From: a virus
IMG/VR virus record: IMGVR_UViG_3300035181_000949
Location: 22,693 to 86,692 of that record
Length of the DNA stretch: 64,000 nucleotides
Direction: 5' to 3' (one strand)
In this document: positions 48,518 to 56,456 of the stretch, one piece after another
Layout of the letters: every line of letters begins with the position of its first letter
How positions within the stretch are numbered: position 1 is the stretch's first letter
Position numbers and translations under genes: made by a program
The notes under the pieces: model-generated
The model's input: only the letters and a program-made list of their open reading frames with translations
Told to the model about the DNA's origin: nothing
Database searches by the model: none

Positions 48518-49248
48518 TCTCGGTACCATCCATTGCAAAGAAGTTCTAACTCTTTTCTTGACATTATTTCTGGAGCAAGATACTTGGTCTTCTTGCTATT
48601 CATTTCTTCTAGAACCCTACGGCCAGTAAGGTTAGATACTTTCTTAGAATAGAAGTCTTGCACTTCATTGAATAATTTTTTCATAGCAGCATCATCTAGT
48701 ACGCCAGAATCATTATTGATTTCTCTAAAGAATGAAACTTGACTTTTTAATTCGGCTGCATTTTCAGCGCTCTTCTTAAAATTAGCTTCGATAAATGACA
48801 CATCAACAGCTCTACCAATTTTTTCTTCTCGTTCCTTTGCTCGCTTCTTTGCCGTTTCTAGTGATGTAGTCACATTAATAATGCCGATATCATAGCCCAC
48901 CGATTTTAAAATGCCAATACGTCTATGGATATTTTTCAAATTACTAGATGTACCATCGATGAATAGTGGTAATACCCCGTCCAGATAATTCATTAACATA
49001 GTCTTTGTTATGCGGTGTGCAGAGTCTTTAAAATCATCCCATGTTTCAGAATTAATTTTCTTATCAATTTTTGCAGACATAAACTCTGAAGCTTTGTCAG
49101 TATTCACAATCTTTGGGGATACCACCCCATTTAGTTGTGCAGTAGTGTAAGACTTACCAGATCCAGGTATTCCAATAACAAAGATAGCCTTTAGGATGCC
49201 CTTGTCCGAACTAGATTCTAATAAATAATTTTTGAAAGATAACTGCAC
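48514..49248 (-). CDS. capsid-targeted P-loop kinase (zeta-toxin/Pnk-like)
   Basis: 244 residues. Tag-like start MQLSFKNYLLE then Ser. P-loop GIPGSGKS at 26-33 (AIFVIGIPGSGKSYTTAQLN), VNTDKASEFM as in zeta-toxin/kinase motif 2, LPLFIDGTSSNLKNI, and an arginine/lysine-rich lid (ETAKKRAKEREEKIGRAV). The family phosphorylates nucleic-acid ends or small molecules. With the N-terminal tag it would be a virion-delivered kinase. Preceded by a TATAAATA box at 49324-49331. Confidence 0.6.
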   Translation of the reverse strand: MQLSFKNYLLESSSDKGILKAIFVIGIPGSGKSYTTAQLNGVVSPKIVNTDKASEFMSAKIDKKINSETWDDFKDSAHRITKTMLMNYLDGVLPLFIDGTSSNLKNIHRRIGILKSVGYDIGIINVTTSLETAKKRAKEREEKIGRAVDVSFIEANFKKSAENAAELKSQVSFFREINNDSGVLDDAAMKKLFNEVQDFYSKKVSNLTGRRVLEEMNSKKTKYLAPEIMSRKELELLCNGWYRE

Positions 49249-49323
49249 GGTAGTCCTTGTGTTACTTCAGAACAAATATAGTAGATGGTATTTCTCTATC
49301 ATAGAGAATGCTAAGTGTAAAGA

Positions 49324-49331
49324 TATTTATA
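49324..49331 (-). promoter_or_regulatory. late-type promoter TATAAATA
   Basis: Exact T4 late box on the minus strand at the end of the kinase-like gene, 75 bases before the P-loop kinase gene; an ATTCTCTAT/ATAGAGAAT-like dyad lies between. Confidence 0.5.
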
Positions 49332-50001
49332 TTACCCAAGGATCAACGATGACGGGAATACCGTCATTACGATGCATGAAATTGCCGCCATGAAGATCAA
49401 ACCTATAACCATCGTCATAAGCTATTCTAGATAGATCACCAATAGTTGTTAGAAGAAGTCTAAAATCCTTTTCTCCTAGAAGAACCATTAATTCTTCAAT
49501 TGCTTCCGCTTGTGATCTTAAAAGATGAATGGGGGATTCATCCTCATTGTCTAGCTCGTGCACGTGCATTACAATGTCATTGATTGTCTTTGCTTTATTA
49601 TGTGATCGATCAATCTCTTCTGAGATATTTTCAAGAGCGTTAGCAAGATCGTCTGGAAGCTTCTGTAATTTTTCCATTCTGATCTGAAGATACATTTCTT
49701 CTTTCCACTTAAATGATTCCCAACCATCAAATTTTGGAAGAAATTCATTAGTGCTATTCTTTTTACAATAAGCAGCCCAGGCTTTAAACATGTATTGATC
49801 TTTAGAAAATCCAGCATCATCGCCACCATGACCAGTGCCAAATACTTTCAGCACCCTACCAGTCTTTGGTTCAAGATATGCAGATTGATCAACACCTTTG
49901 CCAATATACTTATAGCCCTTCTTTTCTAAGGATTTTCTGATACCACTGGCTGTGTTTGACCACTCTGTTATGAATTCTTTGAATCTCATTTTTAATCTCA
50001 T
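49327..50001 (-). CDS. capsid-targeted protein-kinase-like protein
   Basis: 224 residues. Tag MRFKEFITE (from the second Met). GKGVDQSAYLEPKTGRVLKV looks like a kinase glycine loop and ATP-binding Lys52. Near the end, FDLHGGNFMHRNDGIPVIVD has the catalytic-loop D202-x-H-x-x-N207 and a D-P (221-222) in place of DFG, as in aminoglycoside/atypical kinases. The tag implies packaging and injection. Target unknown. Frame overlaps the GNAT gene upstream by four bases. Confidence 0.6.
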   Translation of the reverse strand: MRLKMRFKEFITEWSNTASGIRKSLEKKGYKYIGKGVDQSAYLEPKTGRVLKVFGTGHGGDDAGFSKDQYMFKAWAAYCKKNSTNEFLPKFDGWESFKWKEEMYLQIRMEKLQKLPDDLANALENISEEIDRSHNKAKTINDIVMHVHELDNEDESPIHLLRSQAEAIEELMVLLGEKDFRLLLTTIGDLSRIAYDDGYRFDLHGGNFMHRNDGIPVIVDPWVI

Positions 50002-50570
50002 TTTGAATGATCCTTATTCCAGAATGTCTTACCCATTCCTGTTTGAAGTTTAGAAGGTGCTACGTCATTGCCGCACTCTCGTGCGAGCTTATACATTTCA
50101 GTAGCAATGCCTTTACGTCTGTGAGCTGGTTGCACAGAAAGATCAAGAGCCTCTAGATGATCACCATGCTTCTCGAAATTTACCCAGCCACACTCAGTGC
50201 CGCCTGCTGTTTTAGCTACTATTCTAAACTGTTCGCTCTTGTGTGCTGGCTTAGCATTCATCTTTACCCAACCACAAGTAGCAACTAGCTTGTACTTACC
50301 ATCGAGGATTTCCTTTTCTTTCTTGAAGTCAGTGTAGAAAATCTTGTCATTAACTTCTTCCTCGATCTTGATTTTCTTCTGCTGTTTGGTCGCGTCGTCA
50401 ATACTATCAAACTTGTCGTCCTTAGTCAAAATAGCTTTGCTTGAGAACCAAACCTCTCGATCAAGAGGAAGCTTCTTACCAAACTCAACAAGCTTAAGGC
50501 TTAAGTTTTGCTGGTCCCGCTTCTTAAGGACAGCATCAGCGAGGAATTCTTTAAAGGAAATATTACTCAT
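49998..50570 (-). CDS. capsid-targeted GNAT acetyltransferase-like protein
   Basis: 190 residues from ATG 50570 (AGGGA upstream): MSNISFKEFLADAVLKK, a tag with Asp in place of Glu at the cleavage position. The C-terminal half has LDLSVQPAHRRKGIATEMYK, the GNAT acetyl-CoA loop (Q/RxxGxG/A: RRKGIA), after a beta-rich CGWVNFEKHGDHLEAL. It could modify a host protein after injection. The middle domain (FRIVAKTAGG) is unassigned. Confidence 0.6.
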   Translation of the reverse strand: MSNISFKEFLADAVLKKRDQQNLSLKLVEFGKKLPLDREVWFSSKAILTKDDKFDSIDDATKQQKKIKIEEEVNDKIFYTDFKKEKEILDGKYKLVATCGWVKMNAKPAHKSEQFRIVAKTAGGTECGWVNFEKHGDHLEALDLSVQPAHRRKGIATEMYKLARECGNDVAPSKLQTGMGKTFWNKDHSK

Positions 50571-51504
50571 TTGACTGGTCCCTGCGTAGCTGTGCATCAT
50601 AGCGTTCTGCAGCCTTCTTAAGTTCCAACTTCATATACTTGTCGAATGATTTATGCACTGGGAATCCGCTCTTCTTCAAATCATAAAGCATATCAGCAAA
50701 GGTGGCCAGTGGCATTGATACTGCCACGCCCGAGAACCATGCTTCAACCCCCAATTGATTGTGAGGTGGAATGTCATCACCCGCTGTAAGCAGTCTAATG
50801 TCCATTGAGGTAGGAGAGAACAACGCATTGGCGAGAGTTGTCATCTTTTTATCATCAAGACAGCGTGAGAAGAGCTTAAGGCATTCAGTGTAGTTAAAGC
50901 AATTACCAGTTTCACTGTCACTTATAGCTTTTATAATTTTGTCCGGGGCAACATTAGTTAAAAAATCATCAAGCACCTGCATATCATCAAATACCTTATT
51001 GCCACGCAGTCCTAGTTCTCTCAGAAACATTTCAATTTCATTACTCACCTCCTGCACCCCAATTCCTGATTGGACAAGTGGGGTGTGCAATGATTGTGAA
51101 AAAATATCAGGATGTTTAAGTGCTGCTATTTTTGTTCCATCTATCGGAATCAAAACATTTACAGTGCCATAGTTTTCAGCTGTTGTTAATCCAGTTGAAC
51201 AGATAAGTGAATTCTTTCTCTTTGGATAATCCTTAAAGCCCGCTGAATTATCCATTAGCAGCTGGTAAATATTGTTTGTATCTCTAGATGTTCGGTGCGC
51301 TTTAGTAGTGTCGATTATTTTATAACCATCTGCTTCGTTCTTTCCACCAGACAGCCCACGAAACAAGATGCTACCATTCTTAATGGACTCAAGTCCAGAC
51401 TTAAACTGGGCATTAAGAAGCGTTACCAGACCCTCGAGGCCAATGTGTTCGACATCCCACTTCTTTATGGCTGTCTCAGACAGGAATTGCTTGAACGAAA
51501 TCAT
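50563..51504 (-). CDS. capsid-targeted ADP-ribosyltransferase-like protein
   Basis: 313 residues. Tag MISFKQFLSE then Thr; start overlaps the gp16-like stop as ATGA. SILFRGLSGG (Arg49), SLICSTGLTTAENYGTVNV (block II STG), then VLIPIDGTK give the same block order as the proteins at 47873 and 55188. The second half is helical and unique. An ADP-ribosyltransferase-like fold is the best reading, at moderate confidence. Confidence 0.5.
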   Translation of the reverse strand: MISFKQFLSETAIKKWDVEHIGLEGLVTLLNAQFKSGLESIKNGSILFRGLSGGKNEADGYKIIDTTKAHRTSRDTNNIYQLLMDNSAGFKDYPKRKNSLICSTGLTTAENYGTVNVLIPIDGTKIAALKHPDIFSQSLHTPLVQSGIGVQEVSNEIEMFLRELGLRGNKVFDDMQVLDDFLTNVAPDKIIKAISDSETGNCFNYTECLKLFSRCLDDKKMTTLANALFSPTSMDIRLLTAGDDIPPHNQLGVEAWFSGVAVSMPLATFADMLYDLKKSGFPVHKSFDKYMKLELKKAAERYDAQLRRDQSNE

Positions 51505-51968
51505 TTTACCTCTTTACTAATTCCATCAATATTGATCATACGTAATACTTCTTCCCTGGAGGCAATCACCAAGTTGTTGGTTGTCTTACCTCCACCTGGT
51601 GAATAAGGTGCGAACACTTGGTTTGCTCTCTTACGATCTGACTTTACCTTAGCGCGGCTGTTCACTGCTGCTAAAGCTATATTTAAGTAATTGGCAGCAA
51701 CTTCTGCATTTCTGGCTGCATATCGAGGTTCAATGATCTCGGTATAAGCTGTTTGTTGGTGGAATGTTTGGAGTGCAGTCTCATAGACCAAGTCGAGACG
51801 TTCTTCAATGACCTTGTCATCCTCATCCTTGTGATCTACTGGAGCTTCAGTAAGCTGTCCTTGCGGAACTTGTTCAGCTACCGTATATTCCTGCGCGATG
51901 TCAATAGTACCATCTTCCATTCCAAAGACGGATTCGAGTGGGTGGGACATTGATGTAACAGGTTTCAT
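51501..51968 (-). CDS. 16: terminase small subunit (gp16-like)
   Basis: 155 residues. An acidic N-terminal part is followed by a helical core: EERLDLVYETALQTFHQQTA, IIEPRYAARNAEVAANYLNI, ALAAVNSRAK. This is the layout of T4-like gp16, with a central coiled-coil that forms a ring to recognise DNA for packaging. Sequence identity to T4 gp16 is weak by eye. Its place close to gp17 and the gp4-like genes supports it. Confidence 0.55.
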   Translation of the reverse strand: MKPVTSMSHPLESVFGMEDGTIDIAQEYTVAEQVPQGQLTEAPVDHKDEDDKVIEERLDLVYETALQTFHQQTAYTEIIEPRYAARNAEVAANYLNIALAAVNSRAKVKSDRKRANQVFAPYSPGGGKTTNNLVIASREEVLRMINIDGISKEVK

Positions 51969-52450
51969 TTTCTCATACCTCTAGTTCTAATGGTTCTATT
52001 TCCTGGTCTCGCAGGATTCGTTCTTGCTGTCTGCTTCTTGTTAATAAGACCAGCGAGGTCCTTCTCAGTATAGACTCTGAATCCCCATCCTTGTGTCTTA
52101 GCAAATGCTGCAGCTGCCTGCCACTTTGCCGTGTTCTGTAGGACCATTGCCTTATCGTAAAGCGTTCTAGCCTTTTCAGCAAGAGCTTCTTTCAATGGCT
52201 TGATCTCCACTATTAACACAAAGCCATTAGCATACTCAACTACAAAGTCTGGCCAGTAAAGCGTGTTGCGCTTCTTGATTGGATTGTAGTACGTGATGCT
52301 AAATGGTTCAGAAGACCAGGACTTTACGGCTGGTGATCTTTCAAGAGCTCCAGCGTAAGCTGTTTCCCAGGATGACCTGAATGTAGGAATCTTATGACCT
52401 GAGTATTTAGCGAACCGTGGATCGATTGACTGTCTGGTTACGTTAGCCAC
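51965..52450 (-). CDS. gp4-like head-completion protein, PD-(D/E)xK fold, copy 2
   Basis: 161 residues. TFRSSWETAYAGALERSPAV, WSSEPFSITYYNPIKKRNTL, YWPDFVVEYANGFVLIVEIK give Glu (SSWE), Asp (PDF) and ExK, the layout of T4 gp4/gp50-type head completion proteins, which have a TnsA-like nuclease fold. It is a diverged paralogue of the gene just upstream and overlaps it by eight bases. Basic C-terminus (RTNPARPGNRTIRTRGMRK). Confidence 0.65.
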   Translation of the reverse strand: MANVTRQSIDPRFAKYSGHKIPTFRSSWETAYAGALERSPAVKSWSSEPFSITYYNPIKKRNTLYWPDFVVEYANGFVLIVEIKPLKEALAEKARTLYDKAMVLQNTAKWQAAAAFAKTQGWGFRVYTEKDLAGLINKKQTARTNPARPGNRTIRTRGMRK

Positions 52451-52919
52451 TTACTAGCTCCTTCTTCTTTCGAACCTTCGGAGGTTTAGTCTGCTTAACG
52501 CCTTGGTGGTAGATGCTGTGCTCTGTAATTACCCTGAACGTCCAGCCTCTTGATTCACAGAAGATATTGGCTGCCTTCCACTTTGCTTCATTTACTTCAA
52601 GTGCCGCCTTTGATCGTTCTGACTTAGCATACTGCTCTACTGATTCATGACGTGGTTTTACCTCTACGACTTCCTTCTTAGTAGCTCCAGTCTTATCGAC
52701 GTACTCAACAAAGAAGTCAGGCCAGTACTCATGAACTCTACTATCTACGGGGCTAAGGTATGGTATAACCTGCTCTTCTGATCCCCATCTGATAACAGCT
52801 GAAGATGAGTCAAAGAATTTCATTACTGTTAGCTCCCATGAAGAGCGGGCAAATATTTTTTCAATGTCTCCAACGTACTTGGAAGCATTCTTAGGAATGA
52901 ATCGTGCTCTAAAGGCCAT
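52443..52919 (-). CDS. 4: gp4-like head-completion protein, PD-(D/E)xK fold, copy 1
   Basis: 158 residues. FARSSWELTVMKFFDSSSAV, IRWGSEEQVIPYLSPVDSRV, HEYWPDFFVEY and KEVVEVKPRHES closely follow T4 gp4. In T4 this protein acts at the packaging vertex of the filled head. The start overlaps the stop of the tube-initiator-like gene by one base. Two tandem copies are unusual; either could be the functional gp4. Confidence 0.75.
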   Translation of the reverse strand: MAFRARFIPKNASKYVGDIEKIFARSSWELTVMKFFDSSSAVIRWGSEEQVIPYLSPVDSRVHEYWPDFFVEYVDKTGATKKEVVEVKPRHESVEQYAKSERSKAALEVNEAKWKAANIFCESRGWTFRVITEHSIYHQGVKQTKPPKVRKKKELVSG

Positions 52920-54199
52920 TATTCTGAACTGCTAATTACCTGTGAAGGTGGTGTTGTAACTCCAGCATTGTCAGTGACAAGAGTAGGAGATGGGCGGGCA
53001 ATAGCTTGGGATACACCACTTGCTGCATTAGCAAGAGTCTTTGCCGTTGCTTGTCCAAGGGTACCACTTACTGAAGAGATTGTAGTTGATAAAGCTCCAC
53101 CCGCAACATCACCAAACATTCCGCGAAGAGCATTGCTAACAGTCGTCTGAGCCATTCTAGAACCTTGGCGCGCGAGGATGTCAATAAATGGATTGCGATT
53201 GTTACCAGCAGCAGAACCAGACTGGCCTCTAATGATGTTGGCTTCAGTAGCGCTGTAGCCATTCAATATGTCACCACCCGGGAATGTGTTGCCCAGCACC
53301 GTTGTTGCTCCCATACCATCACCACCAAGGGTGATGTGAAGAGCATCATAGTCGAATGAGGCTGAAATTGTTGCAGCTTCAGAACCACTTTCATGGTCTT
53401 GGTTTTGAGTGTTGTACTCTGCTAGACGCGGATTTGTGAAAATGAAGCTGTTAACGCGCACCAAGTTTGGAAGACTTGAGGCAGTCTTATCTGACATGTT
53501 CACGTAAAACTGGTCGATTGTCAATGACTTTAAGATGTCCTTTCGACCACGATTACCATTTGCAATAGCACCGCGATTACCAGTGTCAAGCCCTTGATAG
53601 TTTGGATTAAAGGCGAAGCCATGGTTTTCCATGTTGTCATCATCTTGCTGTTTGTTGCGTGTGATTGGGCTGAAGAGCATCATGTACGCATTAACGAAAG
53701 CTAAAGCATGATTCGCAACGTCATCATAAAAGACCAAGTTAAGGTTTTCATGGGCGATGCCCTTAAGAATCTTCGTTTTGAAGTTGTACATATTCACTTC
53801 TTCATAGTCAAACTTTACCTTTGGCAGATCGATTGACTTAACTACGAACGTAAGGTCTCGGCTGATGTCATTGACATTGAAGCCAAGTGATGAAGCCATT
53901 TGCGCTGGCTCTGGGTGGAATTTAAATTCAACCTTGAAGAGGAACTTATTCTTAGGATCAAAGCCACCAGAAAAGTTTGTAAGAGCTGAAGCGTATGGAG
54001 TAGGATCCCAGACCCCAGTCTGAACATTTTTAATGACAGATGCAGCGTCATTCGGGCCAGCTATTTGAGTAGAAGCAGTCGTGAATATTTTTCCAAGCTC
54101 ACCACTAACCTGATTTTCAACTGCAGCCCCGAACTGGCGGTACGCTTCTGACTCGAGAGCTACGCCCGTGCTACCAATTAAACCTGAGATATCTGACAT
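52919..54199 (-). CDS. baseplate tail-tube initiator-like protein (gp54/gp48-type)
   Basis: 426 residues. The central half (FLFKVEFKFHPEPAQMA, LTFVVKSIDLPKVKFDYEEV, MYNFKTKILKGIAHENLNLV) has the tube-fold pattern shared by gp19, gp48 and gp54: an FxVxF strand, K-x-IDLP and an NxYNxK segment. Large flexible Gly/Ala/Ser-rich C-terminus. Located next to gp19, so a tube-base or tube-initiator role is likely; which T4 counterpart is uncertain. Confidence 0.6.
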   Translation of the reverse strand: MSDISGLIGSTGVALESEAYRQFGAAVENQVSGELGKIFTTASTQIAGPNDAASVIKNVQTGVWDPTPYASALTNFSGGFDPKNKFLFKVEFKFHPEPAQMASSLGFNVNDISRDLTFVVKSIDLPKVKFDYEEVNMYNFKTKILKGIAHENLNLVFYDDVANHALAFVNAYMMLFSPITRNKQQDDDNMENHGFAFNPNYQGLDTGNRGAIANGNRGRKDILKSLTIDQFYVNMSDKTASSLPNLVRVNSFIFTNPRLAEYNTQNQDHESGSEAATISASFDYDALHITLGGDGMGATTVLGNTFPGGDILNGYSATEANIIRGQSGSAAGNNRNPFIDILARQGSRMAQTTVSNALRGMFGDVAGGALSTTISSVSGTLGQATAKTLANAASGVSQAIARPSPTLVTDNAGVTTPPSQVISSSE

Positions 54200-54223
54200 T
54201 GCATTTCCTAAATGTGGATGACT

Positions 54224-54231
54224 TATTTATT
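54224..54231 (-). promoter_or_regulatory. late-type promoter box AATAAATA
   Basis: Minus-strand AATAAATA 25 bases before the tube-initiator-like gene, within CCTAA/TTAGG short arms. Confidence 0.45.
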
Positions 54232-54298
54232 AGGACCTGCACTACTTGGAAGATGAGGAAGATGATTTATGAGGAAGATGATTTAGCCAAGCAAAATA

Positions 54299-54320
54299 AA
54301 AGGGACCGTTCGGTCCCTTT
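54299..54320 (-). terminator. intrinsic terminator after the tail-tube genes
   Basis: AAAGGGACCG (54299-54308) and CGGTCCCTTT (54311-54320) form a 10-bp stem; on the minus strand TTATTTTG follows. It ends the gp19/micro-gene transcript. Confidence 0.7.
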
Positions 54321-54337
54321 TAAAAGTTGCTATCCTA

Positions 54338-54487
54338 TTAAGAAGCTGGTGATGCTGGAGGAGCTGGAGGAACCCAATCTTCCTTCCAATCAGCTATAGC
54401 GTCTTCCTTCCAATCTTCCTTCCAATCCGTCTTAACCCCGGGAACGGAATCAAAAAGATCCTTGATAGGGGTTGGTGATGTTGCCAT
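54338..54487 (-). CDS. 49-residue micro-protein with DWKED repeats
   Basis: ATG at 54487 has AGGAGA nine bases upstream. It starts MATSPTPIKDLFDSVPG and then carries three WKED units (TDWKEDWKEDAIADWKEDW) and a Pro/Ala tail (VPPAPPASPAS). It ends just before an intrinsic terminator and follows gp19, so it should be made at tail-tube levels. Function unknown; a tube or sheath accessory is possible. Confidence 0.6.
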   Translation of the reverse strand: MATSPTPIKDLFDSVPGVKTDWKEDWKEDAIADWKEDWVPPAPPASPAS

Positions 54488-54505
54488 AATTTGTTTCTCC
54501 TAAGT

Positions 54506-55096
54506 TTAAAGGTTACCAGCCAATGCTGTACCGTATCCTTGACCGGTAAGCTCTTGACGCGCATGGTCAAAACGAATCGTAAGATCAATTGTTAATGCTT
54601 CGCTTGAACCGTAGTCAAGGCCACTATAGCTAGCCTTCTGCAAGAAGCAACCTTCAAGCTTCCACGTTTCAACAACACCTTCGTTACCATCCAACTGTTG
54701 AAGGATAGTACCAAACTTGTAGTCAGAACCAGTAGCTGCTGAATTCAACCATGTGCCTGCAAGGTCGGCGCCAATCAAGCGTTGTTGAGTTTCAAGTTGT
54801 CCTTGGACAGCGTAAGCTGCAAGACCAGTAATATCGTCTTCAACCGTAATGTTAATAGCTTCCCATGAGTGCTTGCCAGCAACGTAAGCCGTGCTGTTAT
54901 AGCGCTCAATTTTTATTTCTTCAAATGACAAGTTAGGTCTGTCCATCTTGACAGCTTGACGAGTAATTTCGCGAGATGAAGCACCTGAAACTAAGCGTGC
55001 AAGATTCACGAAGGTGACCTGCCATCTATATTGTTGCTTAGGATGCAACACGCCAAAGCCGGCACCCGGAATCCCCATTTGACTTAATGTTGCCAT
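54506..55096 (-). CDS. 19: tail tube protein (gp19)
   Basis: 196 residues. GVLHPKQQYRWQVTFVNL, VKMDRPNLSFEEIKIERYNS, YVAGKHSWEAINITVEDDIT, ETWKLEGCFLQKASYSGLDY and DLTIRFDHARQEL follow T4 gp19 in order and length. It polymerises as hexamer rings into the inner tail tube. A late-type box at 55145-55152 and an AAGGAGATA leader precede it. Confidence 0.88.
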   Translation of the reverse strand: MATLSQMGIPGAGFGVLHPKQQYRWQVTFVNLARLVSGASSREITRQAVKMDRPNLSFEEIKIERYNSTAYVAGKHSWEAINITVEDDITGLAAYAVQGQLETQQRLIGADLAGTWLNSAATGSDYKFGTILQQLDGNEGVVETWKLEGCFLQKASYSGLDYGSSEALTIDLTIRFDHARQELTGQGYGTALAGNL

Positions 55097-55144
55097 AGTA
55101 TCTCCTTGTTTGATAAGTCGTAAGAGTTAATCTCATTCATAGGT

Positions 55145-55152
55145 TATTTATC
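55145..55152 (-). promoter_or_regulatory. late-type promoter box GATAAATA
   Basis: Minus-strand GATAAATA 49 bases before gp19; an ATCAC/GTGAT dyad lies directly upstream. Confidence 0.5.
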
Positions 55153-55187
55153 ACTTAATCGTGATTTCTCGGTAAAATTGACGGGGG

Positions 55188-56063
55188 CTAAGCGTTCTTT
55201 ATAAGCCGAAGAAGGTACTCGTAGAGCCCCTTAGCATCACCTTTTAATTCAGCGGGTGTATCAAATGAATGATAGTATCTGGTTCCATAGTCCGTTTGAT
55301 CCTGCTTAAGGATTTCATACACTTTAGACATCGGAATAGCCCAGTATCCAGGAAAGTCAAAGAAACCGATCTCGTGCTTTAAATTGATAGCGTGTTCAAG
55401 GTCTCTTGATTCAATATAGTTATGCTTAAAGAGTGACTTGGTAGCCATAACTATTTCTGCTCTAAAGGTTTTCAGATCAATCTTTTCCATTTTCTCATCT
55501 GAAACACTGTGTTCTAAAACATCGGTGATATATTCTTGAACTTCGGGACTGCCCTTGATGAACTCGTCAACTGTAAATTTCTTAGCAAAATCTTCAAACA
55601 TTGACTGAACGAGGTACACGTCAACGGATCCACCTAGCTCTTTAGCTATTTCACTGAACATGGAAGAGGATTCCTCGTATGAGTCAGCGTACTCTGGAGA
55701 GTAGGTGAAGCTAAAATCACCAGCAGGGAAGATAAAGTGGGTGGGTCCGTAAGCCTTCGCCATCGCCTGTGAACCAGTCGCGTAAAGACAGTTTGCGCGA
55801 ATAGACTTATAGCCAAAAGCAAGTTGATAGCCCATGTTGAACATGAAGTTGAATCCTGGACCAGAATCCTTGGGGGCTCTATTCTTTGAGGCTGGTGAGA
55901 AGGTGGCTTGATCTTCGCTTATACCGCGAATTCCTCTTAAAAGTGGGGAATCCCCAGACTCGTTAAGAAAGTACTTGCACTCGTTCTTAATACGGGGCAG
56001 ACTCACGAATAGAGGAACCACAGCCGCGCTCTCGTTAAGGAATTCTTTAAAGCTTGGTCTCAT
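55188..56063 (-). CDS. capsid-targeted ADP-ribosyltransferase-like protein
   Basis: 291 residues. Tag MRPSFKEFLNE then Ser; start overlaps the previous stop as ATGA. SPLLRGIRG (Arg43), RANCLYATGSQAMAKAYGP (block II-like) and FIFPAGDFSFTYSPEYAD follow the block order of the proteins at 47873 and 50563. The C-terminal half is helical. Inferred to be a virion-packed enzyme related in role to T4 Alt. Confidence 0.5.
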   Translation of the reverse strand: MRPSFKEFLNESAAVVPLFVSLPRIKNECKYFLNESGDSPLLRGIRGISEDQATFSPASKNRAPKDSGPGFNFMFNMGYQLAFGYKSIRANCLYATGSQAMAKAYGPTHFIFPAGDFSFTYSPEYADSYEESSSMFSEIAKELGGSVDVYLVQSMFEDFAKKFTVDEFIKGSPEVQEYITDVLEHSVSDEKMEKIDLKTFRAEIVMATKSLFKHNYIESRDLEHAINLKHEIGFFDFPGYWAIPMSKVYEILKQDQTDYGTRYYHSFDTPAELKGDAKGLYEYLLRLIKNA

Positions 56064-56416
56064 GTCAAGTTTTCTAATTTATATTTTGCACGGTAGATAA
56101 TAGAAAGAACATTATCCCATTCATTTAAGAGATTAGTGTCTGCTGGATTAAATACTGAGCGTGAAGATTCTGCCCATATAGCTAGTTCACGAATAAATGT
56201 CTGTGCATCTTGTGTTTGAAACACGAGTGCAGTCGTCGCTGGGATATTTAGAATACCATACTTGCCTTGGTAAAGTTCAGCAACAGTGTCAGCACCCTCA
56301 AGCAAGCCTTCATACAAATCATTTAGAGCTAAATGCTGTGCAAAAGAACGCGTGCGAAGATGAAGCATATGTGCTAGATCACGAGCTGCAAATAGTTGTG
56401 CTATAAGATTTTCCAT
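56060..56416 (-). CDS. hypothetical helical protein (ferritin-like pattern)
   Basis: 118 residues from ATG 56416; the longer frame overlaps gp18. ARDLAHMLHLRTRSFAQHLA, LNDLYEGLLEGADTVAELYQ and GKYGILNIP give H...H and long helices like small Dps/ferritin-like phage proteins of unknown role. No good Shine-Dalgarno; the start lies just after a 14-bp hairpin containing GGAGG. Confidence 0.5.
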   Translation of the reverse strand: MENLIAQLFAARDLAHMLHLRTRSFAQHLALNDLYEGLLEGADTVAELYQGKYGILNIPATTALVFQTQDAQTFIRELAIWAESSRSVFNPADTNLLNEWDNVLSIIYRAKYKLENLT

Positions 56417-56423
56417 AGGATTT

Positions 56424-56451
56424 GGGGGGAGGACCTTAAGGTCCTCCCCCC
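56424..56451 (-). terminator. 14-bp perfect palindrome after gp18
   Basis: GGGGGGAGGACCTT and AAGGTCCTCCCCCC are exact complements with no loop bases, giving a very stable hairpin directly after the sheath stop. No T run follows, so it may be an mRNA-stability or attenuator structure instead. Confidence 0.6.
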
Positions 56452-56456
56452 CTCTA

